Source: Pholiota molesta
Lineage: Eukaryota > Basidiomycota > Agaricomycetes > Agaricales > Strophariaceae
DNA length: 64,000 nucleotides
Assembly (NCBI GenBank): GCA_014925825.1
Contig: JACGCK010000093.1
Coordinates: 1-64,000, forward strand
Reading direction: 5' to 3'
The position numbers and the translations under genes are program-made. The notes beneath the pieces were generated by a model. It did no database searches and was not told where the DNA came from. It worked only from the letters and a program-made list of their open reading frames with translations. Of the stretch, positions 59,801-64,000 are shown one piece after another (the stretch's first letter is position 1; every line of letters starts with the position of its first letter).

Positions 59801-61865
59801 TGGCGGCAGGAGCGACTACCAGAACCAGCAGCTTATGAACCTCGAGCCTGTTGCGCCGCTCCAGGCGTCGGCGAACCGCTGGGACAGGAAGGCGCTCGCT
59901 GCGGATGCGGAGTCGCCGGAGATGGTGGACCGCAAGGTCAAGGGTCTGCTTAACAAGCTGACGATGGAGAAGTTCGACTCGATTTCGGACCAGATTATCG
60001 CCTGGGCGAACAAGTCGGAGAAGGAGAAGGATGGCCGTACGCTTATCCAGGTCATCAGGCTTGTGTTTGAGAAGGCCACGGATGAGGCAACCTGGTCTGA
60101 GATGTATGCGCGTCTCTGTCGCAAGATGATGGAGCAGATCAGCGCCAAGGTCCAGGACGACGGCATCAAGAACAACGAGGGCAAGCCTATTGCTGGAGGA
60201 CAGCTCTTCCGCAAGTACCTGCTGAACCGATGCCAAGAAGACTTCGAGCGCGGTTGGGTGGCGAAGGAGACTACAGCTGCAGCTGCTGCCGTGAAGGCCA
60301 GTGACGATAAGGCTGTGAAGGAGGCCAACGACAAGACGAAGGAGGATGGCAAGGAGGATGAAGCCGCACTCTACTCGGACGAGTACTAGCCGCGCAGAAG
60401 GCCAAACGCCAGGGTCTCGGTCTCATCAAGTTCATCGGTGAACTCTTCAAGCTGCAGATGCTTACAGAGCGCATCATGCACGAGTGTGTGAAGAAGCTCC
60501 TGGGTAACGTTGATAACCCTGAAGAGGAGGAGATCGAGTCTCTGTGCAAGCTCCTTACGACCGTTGGTGGAATCCTTGACACACCCAAGGCTCGTGCGCA
60601 CCTCGATGTCTACTTCTCCCGCATGAAGGAGCTCACAAAGAGCCCGAACGTCAATTCGCGTATGCAATATATGCTTCTTGTGAGTGTTTGATTTCTTCTT
60701 GTATTCAAATAACGAAATGCTAATGTCTGATAGGATTTGATTGAACTTCGTGAGCGGAAATGGATCAGCCGTACCGCGGTCGCCGCTCCTACGACGTTAG
60801 CTCAAATTCACGAGAATGTAAGTACATTCCCATAGCAATGGCGACCTTAAAGTTTATAGTCTAACGAAACTTATAAATACAGGCTGCGAAGGAGAAGATT
60901 GCCGCAGAGAAAGAATCGTATCAGCGTCAAATCAGCATGTCTCGCGGTGGTTCAAGACGCGGTGGCGACCGTGGCGAGTACCCTCAAGTCGGGCCAGACG
61001 GCTGGGCTGTGGCTGGTGGTGGCTCGGGCCCCACTCGTCCTCCTCCCAAGGCTGGCGATCTGTCCAACTTTGGCAAGATCAGCAAGGGTAGTGCGCCCAT
61101 GACCTTCGGGCCAAGCAGTGTCTTTGCTGGCAAGAAGGGCGCGGAGAGCAAGCGCGAGAGCATCTCGCGCACATCATCGAATTCAAATATGTTCTCGATG
61201 CTTAGCAGTCAGGCTGCTGAAACGGCGGAAGCTGCTCCCAAAGGTAATGCACATCCATTTGGTGCTGGGTTTTCTGTGTATGCTAATGCTATGCTAAATG
61301 CCCCTCTCTCTCCTTAGCACCTGCTGAGCCCCTCCAACGCAAACGCCTCGTTCTCCAGCCCCGTTCCAAGCCTGTTGAGTCTGAGAATGCTGAATCTCAG
61401 TCACCTGTTGCTGGGTCGGACGCCGGCGGCTCCGAGGAGGAGACGCAACCGGAGCCAGAGGTGATGAGCGATGAAGTTGCCAAGAAGAAGATCGCTGAAG
61501 ACACCAAGGAGTTCTTCGGCGTCCGAAATCTCGAGGAAGCCGAAGTCTACTTCACCGCTCTGCCCGCTGTGCATCATCACAAACTCGTCGATAGCCTTGT
61601 TTCGAAGGCTGTCGAGTCGAAGGAGGCAGATGCTCAGCTCGTTGCGGACTTCTTCGCTCGTTCAACGGACAAGGTCTCATCTGCCGCGTTCGAGGAAGGC
61701 TTCTCTGGTCTCGCGGAGTTCATCGAGGACATCGCCATCGATGCTCCTAAAGCCGTTCAGCTATTTGTGCTCATGATTATGGGTGCTAAGCTGGATGAGG
61801 AGACCAGGGCGAGAATAGCCGCTAAATCATCGGACAGCGACAAACTCCTTGCTTTGTTACAGTAG
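56814..61865 (+). CDS. eIF4G: Translation initiation factor eIF4G
   Basis: eIF4G is the scaffold of the cap-binding complex; it joins eIF4E, eIF4A and poly(A)-binding protein on mRNA. The N terminus (MSKSSTATAPKNPTPLPARS) is disordered and rich in P, S and Q, with QMHQHMPMAWGGYY and MYPTWYPPPMSMQ. A charged segment of about 150 residues follows, starting QRKKRLAEEEAKEKESARIK. The eIF4E-binding site is YDREFLL, which fits YX4L-hydrophobic. The MIF4G domain starts near DRKVKGLLNKLTMEKFDSIS and includes QVIRLVFEKATDEATWSEMY, FRKYLLNRCQEDFERGW and GLIKFIGELFKLQMLTERIM. A second conserved part has DTKEFFGVRNLEEAEVYFTA near the C terminus, as in MA3-type ends. Single bases are missing near 59250 (just before the eIF4E site) and 60388 (inside MIF4G). 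An essential gene would hardly carry both, so these are probably sequence errors. This is the intact counterpart of the pseudogene at 44250. Confidence 0.95.
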
Positions 61866-62700
61866 TAGCTTACCCCCATCCACATAATCCGCCCTCCCAC
61901 TTTGGTCGTTCATTTGCCTCTTCCTGTCCCTCTCGCTCTCATTCATCCTTGGCATCGACTGCATCTACGTACCTTATTCCTGTTTTACCACACTATTCCC
62001 CGCTTCACTTGCCTGTTCCTTTGCACTCTCATCGTCCCGGCATTCGTTTCATTTTTTCGTCGTTGCATTTGTTTTTTTTCTCCTACTCTCGTACTTTTAT
62101 CTGCGATTTTTAGGACTTGTTCGTCGTACTCTGTGGCATGTACATAGGTCTTCCCAGAATAAACGATCCTCGCCTGAGATATTCTCTTGACCTGGTGTTG
62201 AGTTGATGTTACGCGAAGGCGCGATGACGTCAAACATTACTTTTTTTTCAAGCAGGGGCCTTCTAAATTGGTTGTAATGCGGCCATATATCTGGAGCCAA
62301 TCTAGAGCTGATAGCATTAGGCGTCTCTGTCAAGGGATGCTCTTAAGGTTATTAGCACATTTTAGTAGAGTATATAATCACTGTTTGCAGCTGTAAGATG
62401 ATCCTAAAATCGACTGTTGAAAAAGTCGCAGAAAAAATCAACGCGCGTCAACCTGTATAATACTTCCGCCAAGCCTGGATCCACACATACAGTGCCGAGC
62501 CCTTTGTGGAGCACAACCACTAGCAGTCGCATCCACAGCGGCAAGCCAGGGCAAGCCTCGCCCACCTGCAGCGCTCTTTCTGAGCTCGTCGCTGCGCTCT
62601 CGACCATCGAACACCAATTTTCTGCTGTCGGACCGGGCTCGGGGCCTATTTCCTCGCTTTGCCCGCCTAGGGCTCAAGAAAAAGCGCCCAGTCGCATAGC
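61866..62700. other. eIF4G 3' flank and TRK promoter
   Basis: The first part is T- and C-rich 3' untranslated sequence. The rest should contain the promoter of the potassium transporter. No gene is seen. Confidence 0.5.
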
Positions 62701-64000
62701 ATGACTTCAATCCTTTCCCGTTCCAATCGTTCGAGTACACCCGCAAAGGAATCAATCTGGGAACAGTTGTCCAACCGGCTTAACTTTTATCGCATACATC
62801 TTTTATTCTTGTGAGTGGCTAGCATATATCCCCCGTTTTCTGGACATCCCGCTCATTGAACGCAACAGCACGTTCACCCCGCTTGTCTTCTCCGGGATCT
62901 TCTATGCGTGCAATGGGCGCTACAAGATATCCTACGCCGATTCGCTGTTCAACTGCGTTAGCGCCATGACGGTCTGCGGGCTTGCGTCGATAAATCTTAG
63001 TTCCTTGACGCCGTTTCAGCAAGTGTTGTTGTTCATGCTTATGTGTATGGGGAATCCAGTGAGTTCTATCTAGCCCGATTCCATTCATGCCCCTCGCCTG
63101 ATGCTCGAGCAAAGGTTATTGTATCCTGGGTCATAGTCTATATGCGCAGGTATGATATTTTGATCTCGTTATCCTGACACTGGAGCTTCATACAGTTATA
63201 TTTAGATACTACTTTGCCCAGAAATTCGAGGATATTTTAAAGGTATCTGTCGGGAAGAAAGCCAAGAAAGATTTAGAGCAGGCTCCTATCCGACGACCGT
63301 GGCATCATCGCCTCATTTCAACCATCACGGGCCAAAGAGTGCGAGTCGTCGATGGAGAGAGCTTACCACGCGTTGGTCAGTCTAGTCCAGGAGGTGATGT
63401 CCTTCGGAAGCTAAGGCCAGATATGATCCGGCGCATGGACGATGCGCCCAAACTCATTAATCCAAGTGGATGGGTATCTGAAGGACATGCCCCATCGACC
63501 CCAAAGACGCCCATTAGCCCTCGTCCATCTCCGAAACCCTTTGCAACCAGTGCAAGTGACGCCTCTAATGGGAGCAGTAATCCAACTCATCCTAGTATTG
63601 CTATGCAAAATATCCCATCGAGTTATGCTGGAGATGCAGAAAAGTGTGTCTTTTGTGTTTTTATTTATGTAATACTTACACTCTTGCAGCAAACGCCGTA
63701 GGCGATTGTCCGATCCTGGATTACATTCTAGACCCACCTCTCCAACGTCACCTCCCAGTACGTGTGTCGCAAGTAGAAAAATCTTAGCTGCGTTTAACAC
63801 ATTATTCCTCAGCTAAAATGCGTCGATTCGATACTATCGGCGACCCCAAACCCAAGGCAGCTGTCGCGAAACATTTCCCTCGCCATCAAACCATTGAATT
63901 CGCGCCAGATCCACAAAAGCGTCGTGATAAATTAGGAACATCAACAATACCAGAAAATGGCCCTCTTGAAGAATATAACATGACCCATGAAACGGTCTCG
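62701..64000 (+). CDS. TRK1: TRK-type potassium transporter, 5' part
   Basis: TRK proteins carry potassium across the plasma membrane. The start MTSILSRSNRSSTPAKESIW leads into RLNFYRIHLLF. An intron follows, and then TFTPLVFSGIFYACNGRYKI and LFNCVSAMTVCGLASINLSS, where CGLAS lies in the first pore-loop region. LLFMLMCMGNP and VIVSWVIVYMRRYYF follow, joined across two introns with correct phase. After the first membrane pair, a long cytosolic loop begins (APIRRPWHHRLISTITGQRV), as is typical of fungal TRK1. It is rich in serine and proline and still open at the window edge. The remaining membrane segments lie beyond the window. No frame error is visible in this part. Confidence 0.9.

Noticed and set aside
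59472..60236. Minus-strand frame of 254 codons opposite the MIF4G region
   Set aside because: It is the shadow of a GC-rich, strongly biased eIF4G exon. No domain is seen.
1..64000. Transposons, CRISPR arrays, phage or bacterial operons
   Set aside because: I found no transposase, reverse transcriptase, long terminal or inverted repeats, nor any prokaryotic signal.

Overview
The window looks like nuclear DNA of a filamentous basidiomycete, most likely an agaricomycete. Genes are dense on both strands and are cut by many short introns (mostly about 45-70 nt, GT-AG, one GC-AG). The recognisable products are fungal: an Erv14/cornichon cargo receptor, a Pos5-type NADH kinase, Wee1 kinase, eIF4G, a HET-domain incompatibility protein, a TRK potassium transporter, a GT17 glycosyltransferase and a homeodomain regulator with poly-Q. 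No prokaryotic operon, plasmid, phage or CRISPR feature is present.

Layout. 0-4 kb: a decayed cornichon copy, an intact cornichon gene and an RRM/RGG protein, all on the minus strand. 5.3-7.8 kb: acyl/aryl-CoA ligase (plus). 9-10.1 kb: a conserved unknown with a twin CX3C motif. 10.5 kb: intron-containing tRNA-Leu(UAG) on the minus strand. 10.8-13.4 kb: Asteroid/XPG-like protein. 14.6-15.1 kb: small unknown protein. 15.6-17.1 kb: mitochondrial-type NADH kinase (minus). 17.4-21.9 kb: BRCT protein (plus). 22.6-23.9 kb: GT17 enzyme (minus). 25.5-28.9 kb: very acidic coiled-coil protein (minus). 29.9-31.5 kb: molybdopterin-binding (CinA/MoCF-like) protein (plus). 31.5-35.6 kb: gene-poor. 35.6-38.1 kb: homeodomain factor (minus). 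38.8-43.1 kb: Wee1 (minus). 44.25-46.85 kb: pseudogene copy of the 5' half of eIF4G. 47.0-49.4 kb: broken HET-domain gene (minus). 49.9-51.0 and 51.8-53.8 kb: two unknown genes. 53.8-56.5 kb: gene-poor, with a GC-rich block and a 16-bp tandem repeat. 56.8-61.9 kb: full-length eIF4G. 62.7 kb to the end: 5' part of a TRK potassium transporter.

Reading frames need care. Many genes show single-base deletions, and no insertions, inside otherwise well-conserved exons. These include two in the core of eIF4G and one inside the homeodomain WFQN motif, where true inactivation is unlikely. Most of these are probably sequence errors, so such genes are annotated as one locus across the break. The cornichon copy near 0.1-0.75 kb, the eIF4G copy at 44-47 kb and the HET gene show additional damage and are better candidates for real decay.

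Functionally the genes are a mixed housekeeping neighbourhood: ER export, RNA handling, NADPH supply to mitochondria, cell-cycle control, translation initiation and K+ uptake. It is interrupted by young rearrangements, namely two local duplications and one non-self-recognition gene. I see no convincing new multi-gene system. The items most worth a second look are the paired eIF4G loci flanking a disrupted HET gene, and the twin-CX3C unknown protein.
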